A DNA stretch of 64,000 nt from Paucibacter sp963740455. GTDB lineage: Bacteria; Pseudomonadota; Gammaproteobacteria; Burkholderiales; Burkholderiaceae_C. Position numbers and translations under genes: made by a program. Positions 37,624 to 47,174 of the stretch are shown one piece after another (positions within the stretch are counted from its first letter, which is position 1; each line of letters opens with the position of its first letter). The notes beneath the pieces were generated by a model. It saw nothing but the letters and a program-made list of their open reading frames with translations, was not told where the DNA came from and made no database searches. The stretch is taken from NCBI GenBank assembly GCA_963740455.1, contig CAVUEF010000021.1:74237-138236 (forward strand), read 5' to 3'.

Positions 37624-37898
37624 GGGTTACTCAGGCTGTGTGCGCCGGCAGTGTAAGACCTCGCGCGAGGCGAGTGCACGAGGGCAAGCGGCGCCTTGCA
37701 CCGAAGGCCGAGATCAGCTCCGGGCGCCAAGGGATGGCAGGAGGGCGACTTTCTTATGAAGCATCGTCGCATGCGTATGGTTTTATCGGCCCGTATTCGA
37801 CGACAGCTATCAAGGGAAGGACCCGCATACGGTCGAAATGTTGAATAAGGACGTTTTCACAAGGCCTGAGCGGAGAGCCGCCCTTCGTCCCGAGCCAG

Positions 37899-38039
37899 CG
37901 AATGCACAGCGCCGCCGCGAATTTTGAGGATGTGTGTGTAAATCGTCATGGTCGCCACTTTCGCATGCCCCGGTCGATCCTACGCGGGGCGAATGTCATA
38001 GCTCACGTGCAGCAAGTACGTGGCAAAAGCGTGACGCAA
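37899..38039 (-). pseudogene. integron-type integrase (IntI-like) C-terminal fragment
   Basis: A 47-codon frame on the minus strand reads LRHAFATYLLHVSYDIR, three codons including an in-frame TAG, then GHAKVATMTIYTHILKIRGG and AVHS. This aligns without gaps to the end of tyrosine recombinases: RH of the catalytic set, GH, and the Y nucleophile in IYTH. The tail after the tyrosine (KxxGGAVxS) is characteristic of integron integrases rather than XerC/D. The N-terminal three quarters are missing. Right of it lies an inverted repeat GGTATGAGGG / CCCTCATACC at 38040-38085. Nothing else gene-like is visible in 37624-38161. Confidence 0.75.
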
Positions 38040-38085
38040 GGTATGAGGGGTAGCCGGATTGACAATGCCGGCCAACCCTCATACC
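38040..38085. repeat. inverted repeat at the truncation point of the integrase fragment
   Basis: Perfect 10-bp arms GGTATGAGGG (38040-38049) and CCCTCATACC (38076-38085) with a 26-bp loop that contains a CCGG/CCGG pair. It begins exactly where the integrase homology stops, so it may mark the rearrangement that removed the rest of the gene, or be a terminator-like hairpin. Confidence 0.5.
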
Positions 38086-38161
38086 TCGCAAGAACGACGC
38101 GCTCCGACCGTCGACAGAATAAATTTTCGCAAATGTGTTACCCCGCGAGGAGACCCCGCCC

Positions 38162-38965
38162 ATGTTCACGAAGACCGTTTCGGTCCTGCGTCCGCTGCTA
38201 TTGGCTGCGGCCCTGATCTTGCCCGGCGCCCAGGGCCTGGCGGTCGGGCCGACTGTCAAGGCTCCCCAAGTCGAGAATCCGACCCGTGTGCTGTTCGTTG
38301 GCAACAGCTACTTCTATTACAACGACAGCTTGCACAATCACGTGCGACGCATGGTCGACGCGGCGCAGCCCGGTTTCCTGAAGAAGGCCCAGTTCAAGTC
38401 GGCGACGATCGGCGGCGCCGACCTCGACCACCACCCGATAGAGCACCTGACGACGCCCGGCAAGATCGGCGTGAAGGAACCGTTCCAACTCGTCATCCTG
38501 CAGGGCAACAGCGGCGAGCCGTTGACGGACAAGGGGCACGCCAGCTTGCTCAAGACCATCGTTGCCTTCGATAGGGTCATCAAAGAGCGCGGTGGCAAGA
38601 CCGCGCTCTACATGAACCACAGCTTCGTCGTGCCGCACAAGAAGGTCAGCCCCGACAACATCCGCATGACCGAGGACTCCTACGTCTCGGCCGGCAATCA
38701 GATTGGCGCGCTCGTGATCCCGGTCGGACTGGCTTTCGAGGAGGCCTACAAGCGCAAGCCCGACCTCAAGCTTCAGCAGGACTACGACGGCTCGCACCCC
38801 ACGCTGATCGGCACGTATCTCGCGGCCTGCACCGTGGTCGCCAGCGTCTATGGTGCGTCACCGGTTGGCAACTCGTACGACTATTTCGGCCGGGTCGACA
38901 AGGAGACAGCGGTCTTCCTGCAGCAAGTGGCGTGGGACACGGTGAAGAAGTTCCAGAGCCAGTGA
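38162..38965 (+). CDS. secreted SGNH/GDSL-hydrolase-like protein
   Basis: A 267-residue exported protein with a signal peptide (LRPLLLAAALILPGAQGLA). It contains VLFVGNSYFYYN (block I variant of SGNH hydrolases, with S as possible nucleophile), VILQGNSGEPL and DGSHPTLIGTYLAA (D and H of block V). Such enzymes are esterases or acetylhydrolases acting on glycans or lipids. Start at 38162 has GAGGAG upstream; a longer start is possible. Lies next to the glucan locus on the opposite strand, so glycan deacetylation is a possible role, but unproven. Confidence 0.75.
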   Translation: MFTKTVSVLRPLLLAAALILPGAQGLAVGPTVKAPQVENPTRVLFVGNSYFYYNDSLHNHVRRMVDAAQPGFLKKAQFKSATIGGADLDHHPIEHLTTPGKIGVKEPFQLVILQGNSGEPLTDKGHASLLKTIVAFDRVIKERGGKTALYMNHSFVVPHKKVSPDNIRMTEDSYVSAGNQIGALVIPVGLAFEEAYKRKPDLKLQQDYDGSHPTLIGTYLAACTVVASVYGASPVGNSYDYFGRVDKETAVFLQQVAWDTVKKFQSQ

Positions 38966-39394
38966 AGCCCGAGGCCGGGTGCTGATAGCTGAAGACGCCG
39001 AGGTGCGGTGTCACAAAGCACCTGCTGATGTCGCCGCCGGAGTTCAGGCAGCGGCTGGCTGCACTGGTGTAGCAGTCGCGACTGCACTCGCCAATGACTG
39101 CTTCGCGGCTGCAAATCTCGGCAGTCGGATGCCCGGGTTTGGTCGTGAAGAGCCACTCGGCCTGACACCCTAAAGCCGACCACCGCCCTTGCTCAGTCAT
39201 GATGGACACCGGTCTGGTCTGCAGTTGGTCACCCCGATGAGCACTGCCGCGATCAAGGTCCAGGTCGAGGTCGGGAGGTATCTGGAGATAGGTACCGACC
39301 CATGTGGCGCACCACACTGGCGCCGAAACACCGCAAGCGCGCTGCGCATAAGATCTGCCTCGAACCGAAACCTGCAAACCGAGGACAGATTGCG

Positions 39395-39829
39395 ATGACA
39401 TCGTCGAATGGCTGGTTTTTCTGGGCGGCCCTGTCGGCCGTGTTCGCGGCGCTCACCGCCATCTTTGCCAAGATCGGCATCAAGGGCGTCGATTCCGACC
39501 TGGCGACGCTGGTGCGCACCGTCATCATCATCGTCGTCCTTGGCGGTTTTGTCTGGTTCGCCGGCAAATGGAGCAACCCGTTCGAGTTGCCGGGCCGGAC
39601 CTGGCTGTTCCTCGGCCTGTCGGGGCTGGCCACCGGCGCGTCATGGGTCTGCTATTTCCGCGCGCTGCAGATCGGCGATGCGTCCAAGGTCGCGCCGGTC
39701 GACAAGTTCAGTCTGGTGCTGGTGGCGCTGTTCGCCTTCGCCTTTCTGGGCGAGCGCCCGTCGCTGCGCGAATGGGCGGGCATTGCGCTGGTCGCCAGCG
39801 GCGTGCTGGTGCTGGCGATCAAATTCTGA
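39395..39829 (+). CDS. small EamA-like membrane protein
   Basis: A 144-residue protein with one EamA repeat (five transmembrane helices: FFWAALSAVFAALTAIFAKI at the start, GERPSLREWAGIALVASGVL at the end). Half the length of a usual DMT exporter, as in the COG2510 single-repeat family that may act as dimers. No operon partner is obvious. The 429-bp stretch before it (38966-39394) shows no convincing gene, repeat or RNA. Confidence 0.85.
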   Translation: MTSSNGWFFWAALSAVFAALTAIFAKIGIKGVDSDLATLVRTVIIIVVLGGFVWFAGKWSNPFELPGRTWLFLGLSGLATGASWVCYFRALQIGDASKVAPVDKFSLVLVALFAFAFLGERPSLREWAGIALVASGVLVLAIKF

Positions 39830-40007
39830 TCGACAAGCCACCGCCCTGCCAGCACGCCTGCCGCCTGTCAGCCGCCGCCTGTCAGCCGCCATTGCAGCCT
39901 GTCCGCCGGCCCGTGCACCGCGTCGCCTGCCCGTGGCGGCCTGATCGTCGTCTCGGTACAGTGCAAACCATTCCCACTTATGCGAGTCGCTGGCTTGCGG
40001 TAAACAA

Positions 40008-41381
40008 ATGAACGCGCAACCCAACACCCTCCCGACGGCAACTCACGGCTGGCAGCGCTTTGCCAGCGCTGCGATGCGCACTTTTCACGTCTATGCGAAC
40101 TGGCTGGTCGGCATCAGCTGGAAGCGCTTTTTTCTGCTGTCACTGGCGCTGCTGATCGGCGCGGCGATTCTGTCAGACCTGCCGCCGTTCACCTGGCGCA
40201 TCGACGAGCAATTCGAAAGCGTGCCGCCCACACCGCCCAAGACGCCCAAAGAGCCCAAGGCAGCCAAGCCGGCAAAGACCCCGTCCGTCCATTACGAAGT
40301 GACGATAGACGAGCGCGGCATCCGCGTGCTGCCACGCGGCGCTGCCAGCGCGGCCAGCGCGGCCAGCGGTGTCGCCCAAAGCGCTTCGGATGCAGCCAGC
40401 GCCGCAGCGCCCGAGTCTGGAATGCCGTCCATACAGATCGACTTGCCCAACCCCGCCAGCCGCGAAGCCGTCAAGCAAGTGGTTGAGGAGGTGCGTCAAT
40501 CGGTTGAGGCAGCGATGGACGAAAAGCGCCAGGCACTCGACGAAGCTCAAGCTGCGCTGGACGAGCAACGCAACGCCGACCCCACACCGCGCAAGCGCGT
40601 GCGCGTGGTGCGCATGGGTGACTTTCTGCCGCAGCTGGCCTTTCTGCTGATCCTGAGCTCGGCCATCATCAAGGGGACCTACAAGGGACGCGTACAGGCC
40701 GAGGTCAAGGCAGCGCAGGCCACCGAAACCGCCGAGGCCGAATCGCTGAAACGCCAGGTGGTCGAAGCGCGCATGGCCGCCATGCAGGCGCAGGTCGAAC
40801 CGCACTTTCTGTTCAACACGCTGGCGTCGATCGATCACTTGATCGAGACCGACCCGCCGCGCGCCTCCATCATGCAAAAGAACTTGATCGCGCTGCTGCG
40901 TGCCTCGATGCCCACGCTGCGCGAGGCCAATGGCGCAGCCAACGGCGTGCGCGATCTGGGCAGCGAACTGGCCATGGTCAAGCCCTATCTCGAAATCCTG
41001 AAAGTGCGCATGGAAGAACGCCTGACGACTGACGTCCAGGTGCCCGACGGTTTGCTGTCGGCCGAGTTTCCGCCCATGATGATGCAGAGTCTGGTCGAGA
41101 ACGCCGTCAAGCATGGGCTGGAACCCAAGGCGGAAGGCGGCACTCTCAGCGTCAAGGCCGAGATCGTGCACGGCAAGCTGCGCGTGACGGTCGCCGACAC
41201 CGGCCTGGGATTTGGCAAGGCGGCCACCGCAGGCACCGGCGTCGGTCTGGCCAATATCCGCGAGCGTTTACACCTGCTCTATGGCAACCGGGCCACGCTG
41301 GTGGTGACCGAAAACACACCCACCGGCACGGTAGTGAGCATCAGCGTGCCCTATAGCGCAGTGCAAGGAACATCGGCATGA
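40008..41381 (+). CDS. LytS-type sensor histidine kinase
   Basis: A 457-residue sensor kinase. Two transmembrane segments (about residues 42-60 and 205-222) flank a periplasmic region of about 145 residues, rich in alanine, serine and proline, with a coiled-coil. The cytoplasmic part has the LytS/YehU-type phosphoacceptor box VEPHFLFNTLASIDHLIE followed by a HATPase_c domain (VENAVKHGLEPK, ADTGLGFG, GVGLANIRERL). It phosphorylates the LytTR response regulator encoded two genes downstream. Its stop overlaps the next start (ATGA). Confidence 0.9.
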   Translation: MNAQPNTLPTATHGWQRFASAAMRTFHVYANWLVGISWKRFFLLSLALLIGAAILSDLPPFTWRIDEQFESVPPTPPKTPKEPKAAKPAKTPSVHYEVTIDERGIRVLPRGAASAASAASGVAQSASDAASAAAPESGMPSIQIDLPNPASREAVKQVVEEVRQSVEAAMDEKRQALDEAQAALDEQRNADPTPRKRVRVVRMGDFLPQLAFLLILSSAIIKGTYKGRVQAEVKAAQATETAEAESLKRQVVEARMAAMQAQVEPHFLFNTLASIDHLIETDPPRASIMQKNLIALLRASMPTLREANGAANGVRDLGSELAMVKPYLEILKVRMEERLTTDVQVPDGLLSAEFPPMMMQSLVENAVKHGLEPKAEGGTLSVKAEIVHGKLRVTVADTGLGFGKAATAGTGVGLANIRERLHLLYGNRATLVVTENTPTGTVVSISVPYSAVQGTSA

Positions 41382-41773
41382 AATCATTCTTCAAGTTCAT
41401 TTTCGTGGCGGTCCTGGTGCTGGGCCTGCTGAGCATGGCCTTCGGCGTGCTGGTGGCGCTGAATGTGCTGACGCAGCCCGATTTCAGCATCAACGTGAAT
41501 GGCAACGAGCTGCCCTTGGCGGAGTTGCATGCAGGTCAATGGGTGCTGGGTACGCTGGGCTTGGGCGTTGCCGCCGTGGTCGTCGTGGTCGTCGTGCCGC
41601 TGGCGCTGCTGCTGGGGCTGGCGATGCCGCTGCTGATGCTCGCCCTGGGCCTGAGTCTGGGTCTGATGGCCTTGCTGGGCGTGGGCGCGCTGGTGCTGTC
41701 GCCGCTGCTGGTGATCGTCTTGCTATTGGTCTGGTTGGCGCGGCGCAAAAAACCGAAGCCACCGACCAGGTGA
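41378..41773 (+). CDS. hypothetical membrane protein within a two-component operon
   Basis: A 131-residue protein with an N-terminal membrane helix (FIFVAVLVLGLLSMAFGVL) and three more hydrophobic stretches that include a poly-valine run. A short basic tail ends the protein. No known family is recognised. Overlap with the kinase gene and a 20-bp gap to the regulator gene make it an operon member, perhaps an accessory sensor or an output target. Confidence 0.7.
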   Translation: MKSFFKFIFVAVLVLGLLSMAFGVLVALNVLTQPDFSINVNGNELPLAELHAGQWVLGTLGLGVAAVVVVVVVPLALLLGLAMPLLMLALGLSLGLMALLGVGALVLSPLLVIVLLLVWLARRKKPKPPTR

Positions 41774-41793
41774 AGCTGGCGTAGCATGCCGCC

Positions 41794-42630
41794 ATGAACG
41801 ACACCGCCGCCACGCCCCCCATGCAAAATCCCGGCCCGCGCGCCGTGCTGGCCGACGATGAGCGCTTGATGCGCGACCAGTTGCGCGCACGCCTGGCCGA
41901 GGTCTGGCCCGAGCTGCAAATCGTCGCCGAGGCCAAGAACGGCATCGAGGCCGTCAAGCTGGTGTCCGAACACCAACCCGATCTGGTGTTTCTCGACATC
42001 CGCATGCCGGGCATGACCGGCGTCGAGGCGGCGCGCGAGATTGCGCAATTGCCCGACGACGACGGCGACTGGCCGGGCTGCGAGATCGTCTTCATCACCG
42101 CCTACGACCAGTATGCGATCGAGGCCTTCGAGCAAGGCGTGGTCGACTATGTGCTGAAACCCGCCGAGCGCGAACGCCTGACGATCACGGTCGACCGCAT
42201 CAAGCAGCGGCTGGCGCGGCGCGGCGCCGCAGACGATGCAGGCGCGCCGCATTTGCAGCAACTATTGCACCAATTGGCGCAGCAACTCAGACCCGCAGGC
42301 ACGCAGCCCTTGAAGTGGATACAGGCCAGCGTCGGCCAGGCAATCCAGATGATTCCGGTCGACGAGGTGCTGTTCTTCATTTCCGACGAGAAATACACGC
42401 GCGTGCAGACCGCCAGCGTCGAGGCGCTGATACGCAAGCCGATCAAGGAACTCGTCGACGAGCTCGACCCCGAGCAGTTCTGGCAGATCCACCGCTCGAC
42501 GCTGGTCAACACCAAGGCCATCGCCGGCGTGACGCGCGACATGCGCGGCCGCCAGATGGTCGGTATCAAAGGCCTGAGCGAAAAGCTCGAAGTCAGCCGC
42601 AGCTACACGCATTTGTTCAAGGGCATGTAG
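41794..42630 (+). CDS. LytTR-family response regulator
   Basis: A 278-residue regulator. The receiver domain carries the phosphoacceptor D in LVFLDIRMPGMTG, preceded by the acidic ADDE near the N-terminus. A C-terminal LytTR DNA-binding domain (IPVDEVLFFISDEKYTRVQT, then FWQIHRSTLVNTKAI and LEVSRSYTHLFKGM) is typical of AlgR/LytR. It pairs with the LytS-like kinase. Its target genes cannot be seen. Confidence 0.92.
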   Translation: MNDTAATPPMQNPGPRAVLADDERLMRDQLRARLAEVWPELQIVAEAKNGIEAVKLVSEHQPDLVFLDIRMPGMTGVEAAREIAQLPDDDGDWPGCEIVFITAYDQYAIEAFEQGVVDYVLKPAERERLTITVDRIKQRLARRGAADDAGAPHLQQLLHQLAQQLRPAGTQPLKWIQASVGQAIQMIPVDEVLFFISDEKYTRVQTASVEALIRKPIKELVDELDPEQFWQIHRSTLVNTKAIAGVTRDMRGRQMVGIKGLSEKLEVSRSYTHLFKGM

Positions 42631-42653
42631 AGCCGCTGCCGCCAGGTCTGCAC

Positions 42654-43319
42654 TCATTTCGGCGAGGCGCCCGGCGCCAGCGAACTGGCGATCAGCCACT
42701 GCGCCGTCCAGTAGCTCGCCAGAATCCACAGCGACGCCGCCGGCAGCGACACGGCAAATCTGTCGATCGCCAACAAGCTGTCCGAACCGAGGAAGAGCAG
42801 CCCGCCGAGCGCCGCCCAGCGCGCCTGCGGATGGCCAGGTGCGCTGCGCCACCATGCCGCCGATTGCGCAGCCATGGCGGCCAGACACAGCACATAGACG
42901 ATCACCGGCGGGCGCAGTGCGGCCGGAATGCCGGGCCACAGCGCACTGAGTACCACACCGGCAAGTGCGGCATAGCCGGCAAACGGCAGCCACTGCCTTG
43001 CAAAGCGCGCCGGCATGCTGAAGGCCGCGATGTAGAAAAGGTGCGCCAGTAGAAAGCTCACCAAGCCCGGCAGAAAACCCTGCTGCGGCCAGAGCAGGAA
43101 CACGTCGCCGACCAGCGACAAAGCCAGTCCCGCCAGAATCAGACGCCGCATAGGGGCGCTGGCCGCGCCGCGCCCCCATGCGTACACGATGATCAGCACG
43201 GTGGTCAGCGGCTTGGCCACAAAGCCCAGCGCAACAGGCAGTCCCAGACCGCCCAGCGCGATGATGGCCGTGGCTGCACTGAGCAGCGTCAGCAAAGGCA
43301 GCGAGCGTTGCATTGACAT
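42654..43319 (-). CDS. YhhN family membrane protein (lysoplasmalogenase-like)
   Basis: A 221-residue protein with about eight transmembrane helices, of the YhhN/TMEM86 family. Human TMEM86B hydrolyses lysoplasmalogens; the bacterial substrate is unknown. Recognisable pieces are FVAKPLTTVLIIVYA, ALSLVGDVFLLWP and LLFLGSDSLLAIDRF, the last two holding the conserved aspartates. Start at 43319 (or 43313). Convergent with the LytTR regulator gene. Confidence 0.82.
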   Translation of the reverse strand: MSMQRSLPLLTLLSAATAIIALGGLGLPVALGFVAKPLTTVLIIVYAWGRGAASAPMRRLILAGLALSLVGDVFLLWPQQGFLPGLVSFLLAHLFYIAAFSMPARFARQWLPFAGYAALAGVVLSALWPGIPAALRPPVIVYVLCLAAMAAQSAAWWRSAPGHPQARWAALGGLLFLGSDSLLAIDRFAVSLPAASLWILASYWTAQWLIASSLAPGASPK

Positions 43320-43544
43320 GCCCCATTGTGACCGCGCCGCTCGTCGTGCATTTCGCCACTGAGCAATTGCAGGCAGGGTCCCAGGAGTGGGACTGTTGCT
43401 GAGGGCCGATGCCTTGCTGCGCAGTCTGCAGGGCTCAAGTTCAGCCGATACACACAGGTTTTCGATCTGGCTCGACCGGATGGTGATCACTCCCGCGCAA
43501 CGGGCGCATGAAACGCGGTTCAGTCGCAGCAGCTGAAGCATCCT

Positions 43545-45620
43545 TCAGTCTTGCGCAGCGCGCGCAGCCGCACCAAGCGCCGCCTTGGCAGCCATCTCGG
43601 CGCGCTGGCGCTTGAGCCGTTCGCGCGGGTCTTCCTTGGTGCTGGCCTCGTGCAGCTTCATCTCCTGCACAAAACGGCTCGGGATGGCGGTGACCGTCTC
43701 GCGGCCCTTCTTGCGCCGGCGCAGCACGCTTGCGGCCAGCGTGGTGCGCGCGCGCGTGATGCCCACGTACATGAGGCGACGCTCTTCTTCGAGACGCTCG
43801 GGCGTCATGTCGTCGTCTTCGCTCTTGAACGGCAACAGGCCCTCGTTGACGCCGGCCAGCAGAACATGCGGCCATTCCAGCCCTTTGGCGGCGTGCAGCG
43901 TCGAGAGCGTCACCACATCGAGGCTGTCGCCGCGTTCGGCCAAAGAGATGATCACGCTGATGGTCTGCGCCACTTGCAGCACGGTCTGCTTTTCGCTCTC
44001 GAACGTGCCGCTGTCGTGCGTGACCTGGCCGCCGCAGCGCTTGGCCATCCAGTCGACGAAGTCCAGCACATTGCCCCATTTGATCGCGGCGACCTTTTCG
44101 CTTTCCTCGCCATCGTGCAGATGCTGCTCGTAGCCGATGTCCTTCAGCCAGCCCATGAAGAACAGCTTGGCATCGTCGAACCCACTTGTGTGGCGCGCGC
44201 GGTATTCGAGGTCGTTCACATAGCGGCCGAATTCGTGCAGCGAGCCGACGGCGCGCGTGCTCAGCGCCGTACCGAGGCTCTGCGCGAACAGCGCTTCGAA
44301 CAGGCTGAGCTTCCACTTCGACGCGAACTCGCCCAGCGAGGCCAGCGTCTGATGACCGATGCCGCGCTTGGGCGCGCCCACCGAGCGCAGGAATGCCGGG
44401 TCGTCGTCCTGGTTCACGAGCAGGCGCAGCCAGCCGCACAAGTCCTTGATCTCGGCGCGGTCGAAATAGCTCTGTCCGCCCGACACCTTGTACGGAATCT
44501 CGGCGCGGCGCAGCGCCTTCTCGAGCACCCTGGCCTGGTGATTCGCGCGATACAGGATGGCGAAGTCGCCGAACAAGACCTGACCCCCTTGTGCGCGCAA
44601 GGCCTGGATGCGCGCCACGGCACGCTCGGCCTCGTGCTCCTCGCCATCGCATTCGAGCACCGCCACCGGGTCGCCGTCGCCGAGCTCGCTCCACAGCTTC
44701 TTCTCGAAGATCTTCGGGTTGCCGGCAATCACGTTGTTGGCGGCGCGCAGTATCGATCCGGTGGAGCGGTAGTTCTGTTCGAGCGCAATCACCTTGAGCG
44801 TCGGATATTCGATCGGCAGGCGTTTCAGGTTGTCGATGGTCGCGCCGCGCCAGCCGTAAATGCTCTGGTCGTCGTCGCCGACCGCGGTGAACATGCCCGC
44901 CTTGCGGTCGTCCGGGTGATCGACCAGCGCCTTGAGCAGCTCGTACTGCACGGCGTTGGTGTCCTGGTATTCATCGACCAGCACATAGCGCAATTGGTCC
45001 TGCCACTTGGCACGCGCCTGCGCGTTGGTGGTGAGCAGATGCAGCGGCAGGCTGATCAGGTCGTCGAAGTCGACCGCCTGGAAGGCGCTCAGCCGCTCTT
45101 CATAGCGCTGCATCACGCGCACCGCCAGCTGCTCGTCGTCGCCGGCGGCGACACGCGCCGCGCGCTCTGCGTTGAGTCCCTGGTTCTTCCACAAGCTGAT
45201 GGTCCACTGCCAGCGCTTGGCCTGGGCCAGATCGGTGGTGCCACCGGCGTCCTTCAGCACATTGAGCACATCGTCGCTGTCGAGGATGGAGAACTTCTCT
45301 TTCAGCCCCAGATGCACGCCGTCGGCGCGCAGGATGCGCACGCCCAGCGAGTGGAAGGTGCTGATGGCCAGGTCCTTGGCGGCCTTGGCGCCGACCAGCC
45401 CCTTGGCGCGCTCGCGCATTTCCTGCGAGGCCTTGTTGGTGAAGGTGATGGCGGCGATGTGCTTAGGCAAGTAGCCGGCCTGCAGCAGCTTGGCGATCTT
45501 GTGCGTGATCACGCGCGTCTTGCCCGAACCCGCGCCGGCCAGCACCAGGCAGGGGCCGCCCAGATAGTGGACGGCTTCGAGCTGCGCGGGATTGAGTGAG
45601 GGAGGTGCTGCGTCGGCCAT
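43545..45620 (-). CDS. rep: ATP-dependent DNA helicase Rep
   Basis: A 691-residue superfamily 1A 3'-5' helicase. Motif I is AGAGSGKTRVIT, motif II VDEYQDTN, motif III DDDQSIYGWRGA, and motif VI YVGITRAR. Length and the KWQDQLRYVLVDEYQDTNAV region fit Rep better than UvrD (about 720-780 aa). Rep removes proteins ahead of the replication fork. The gene contains a CAAGACCTGACCCC word (44574-44587) that matches an interspersed motif of this genome. No operon partner. Confidence 0.92.
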   Translation of the reverse strand: MADAAPPSLNPAQLEAVHYLGGPCLVLAGAGSGKTRVITHKIAKLLQAGYLPKHIAAITFTNKASQEMRERAKGLVGAKAAKDLAISTFHSLGVRILRADGVHLGLKEKFSILDSDDVLNVLKDAGGTTDLAQAKRWQWTISLWKNQGLNAERAARVAAGDDEQLAVRVMQRYEERLSAFQAVDFDDLISLPLHLLTTNAQARAKWQDQLRYVLVDEYQDTNAVQYELLKALVDHPDDRKAGMFTAVGDDDQSIYGWRGATIDNLKRLPIEYPTLKVIALEQNYRSTGSILRAANNVIAGNPKIFEKKLWSELGDGDPVAVLECDGEEHEAERAVARIQALRAQGGQVLFGDFAILYRANHQARVLEKALRRAEIPYKVSGGQSYFDRAEIKDLCGWLRLLVNQDDDPAFLRSVGAPKRGIGHQTLASLGEFASKWKLSLFEALFAQSLGTALSTRAVGSLHEFGRYVNDLEYRARHTSGFDDAKLFFMGWLKDIGYEQHLHDGEESEKVAAIKWGNVLDFVDWMAKRCGGQVTHDSGTFESEKQTVLQVAQTISVIISLAERGDSLDVVTLSTLHAAKGLEWPHVLLAGVNEGLLPFKSEDDDMTPERLEEERRLMYVGITRARTTLAASVLRRRKKGRETVTAIPSRFVQEMKLHEASTKEDPRERLKRQRAEMAAKAALGAAARAAQD

Positions 45621-45726
45621 GGCGTTCCTGAAGGGCCGCGCATGATAGCGAAGCTGCTGCGGCGCGCTTGTGCTAGGCAGGAGGACGCCGGGGCCGCGGC
45701 ACGCCGGTAGGCCATACTTGGCACTG

Positions 45727-46710
45727 ATGACAAGCGAACTCTGGATCAAGCTGGCCGTGATGCTGATGGTGGCGGCCATCGGCTGGGGCGCCGGGCGGAC
45801 ACGACTGCTGGGCGGCGCCGACACGGTTCAATCCGTGTCCAACCTGGCTTTCTATCTGTTCACCCCTGCGCTGCTGTTCCGCACCACGGCGCGGCTCGAC
45901 TTCCACACCATGCCCTGGGGCACGCTGATGGCCTTCTTCGGGCCGGCCGTGGGCTGGCTGCTGCTCGTCTATGCGTTCAACCAGTGGCGCGCCCGCACGC
46001 GCAGCCCGACGCCAGTGCCCGAGCCCGCCTTGCCCGCAGTGCGCGCCGTCACCGCCAGTTTCGGCAACACCTTGCAGATCGGCCTGCCCTTTGTGGCGGC
46101 GGTCTATGGCGATGCGGGACTGAGCATCCACGTCACCATCATCAGCCTGCACGCGTTGACGCTGCTGACCTTGGCCACGCTGCTGGCTGAGTTGGACATC
46201 GCGCGCGCCGCACATCGCACTGGCCAGGGCGCGGCGCTGCTTGTCACGCTCGGCCAGACCGCCAAGAGCACGCTCATCCACCCCGTCATCCTGCCGGTGC
46301 TCGCCGGCCTCATCTGGAATCTGCTGGACTTGCCGCTGTGGCCCTTGCTGGACGCCGTTCTGCAATCGCTGGGCGCGGCGGTGGTGCCGGTCTGCCTGGT
46401 GCTGATCGGTCTGTCGCTGGCGCATTACGGCGTGGGCGGCGCAGTGTCCGGTGCCTTGGCCCTGGTGCTGGGCAAGATGCTGTGCATGCCCGCGCTGGTG
46501 CTGCTGGTGGGCCATTGGATGCTCGGACAAAGCGGCATGCCGCTGGCGGTGATCGTGATGGCCGCGGCACTGCCGGTGGGCTCCAACCCGCTGCTGTTTG
46601 CGCAGCGCTACCGCACGCAGGAAGCCCAGACCACGGCGGCCATCGTGATCTCGACGCTCGCCTTTGTCGTGATCGCGCCGCTGTGGTTGATGGTGCTGGC
46701 CAAGGTTTAG
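45727..46710 (+). CDS. AEC family transporter
   Basis: A 327-residue membrane protein with about ten helices in the auxin efflux carrier (AEC) family, which exports organic acids or malonate-like compounds. Marks are VSNLAFYLFTPALLFRTTAR near the N-terminus and VTASFGNTLQIGLPFVAAVY and AAALPVGSNPLLFAQRY later. Start at 45727 (MTSELWIKL). The stop is two bases from the outer end of structured repeat D. A link to indole-acetate export is tempting because of the decarboxylase at 12.6 kb but not supported by position. Confidence 0.87.
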   Translation: MTSELWIKLAVMLMVAAIGWGAGRTRLLGGADTVQSVSNLAFYLFTPALLFRTTARLDFHTMPWGTLMAFFGPAVGWLLLVYAFNQWRARTRSPTPVPEPALPAVRAVTASFGNTLQIGLPFVAAVYGDAGLSIHVTIISLHALTLLTLATLLAELDIARAAHRTGQGAALLVTLGQTAKSTLIHPVILPVLAGLIWNLLDLPLWPLLDAVLQSLGAAVVPVCLVLIGLSLAHYGVGGAVSGALALVLGKMLCMPALVLLVGHWMLGQSGMPLAVIVMAAALPVGSNPLLFAQRYRTQEAQTTAAIVISTLAFVVIAPLWLMVLAKV

Positions 46711-46712
46711 AT

Positions 46713-47174
46713 TGCCGGGATGGCGCCCCGGCAGCCGCCTGGCACGTTCCGAACAGCATGTCGGGATGGCGTCCCGACAGCCGCCTCACTTTCTTTGCTT
46801 CGCCAAAGAAAGTAAGCAAAGAAAGGCGACCCGGATGCGGCGCCCCTTGAGTACAAGGGGTCCCTTCCGGTGCTCACAAGCTGGGGGGGGCTTTCACGCA
46901 AACTCGCCCTTGGGTACAAGGGCTCAAACAGTGCGTGAAAGTCGCGGGAATACCGCTCCGACCCCAGCTTGCTCCGCTCCTCAGCGCCGCATACGGGCAA
47001 CACACCCCGGCTCGCCTTCGGCATCGCGCTCGGTCGAGGTGGCACGGTCAAGCAAGACCTGACCCTTGCAAATGCCGTTGGACTTGCCACACCGACCTAC
47101 CGGTGGAGATATCAGGACCGTCCCTGACGGCCTGCCATTCACTTGTTGCTCAGTCTCAACGTCAAAGTTGAGCC
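46713..47174 (+). repeat. structured interspersed repeat, copy D
   Basis: Same element as A and B, including the ~180-bp tail. The terminal GC hairpin is doubled: TGCCGGG...CCCGGCA and then TGTCGGG...CCCGACA, a compensatory base change in both arms. The inner variable hairpin is CCCTTG-ggta-CAAGGG. It starts two bases after the AEC gene stop and runs into an attC-like site. Together with inverted copy E it brackets a 1.8-kb island holding one cassette gene. Confidence 0.82.

Noticed and set aside
38966..39394. Gene between the SGNH-like and EamA-like genes
   Set aside because: Several short frames exist, none with a ribosome site, domain or consistent codon bias.
45727..46710. AEC transporter as an auxin exporter coupled to indole-acetate synthesis
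   Set aside because: The family name is historical; bacterial members export various acids, and the gene is 33 kb from the decarboxylase.
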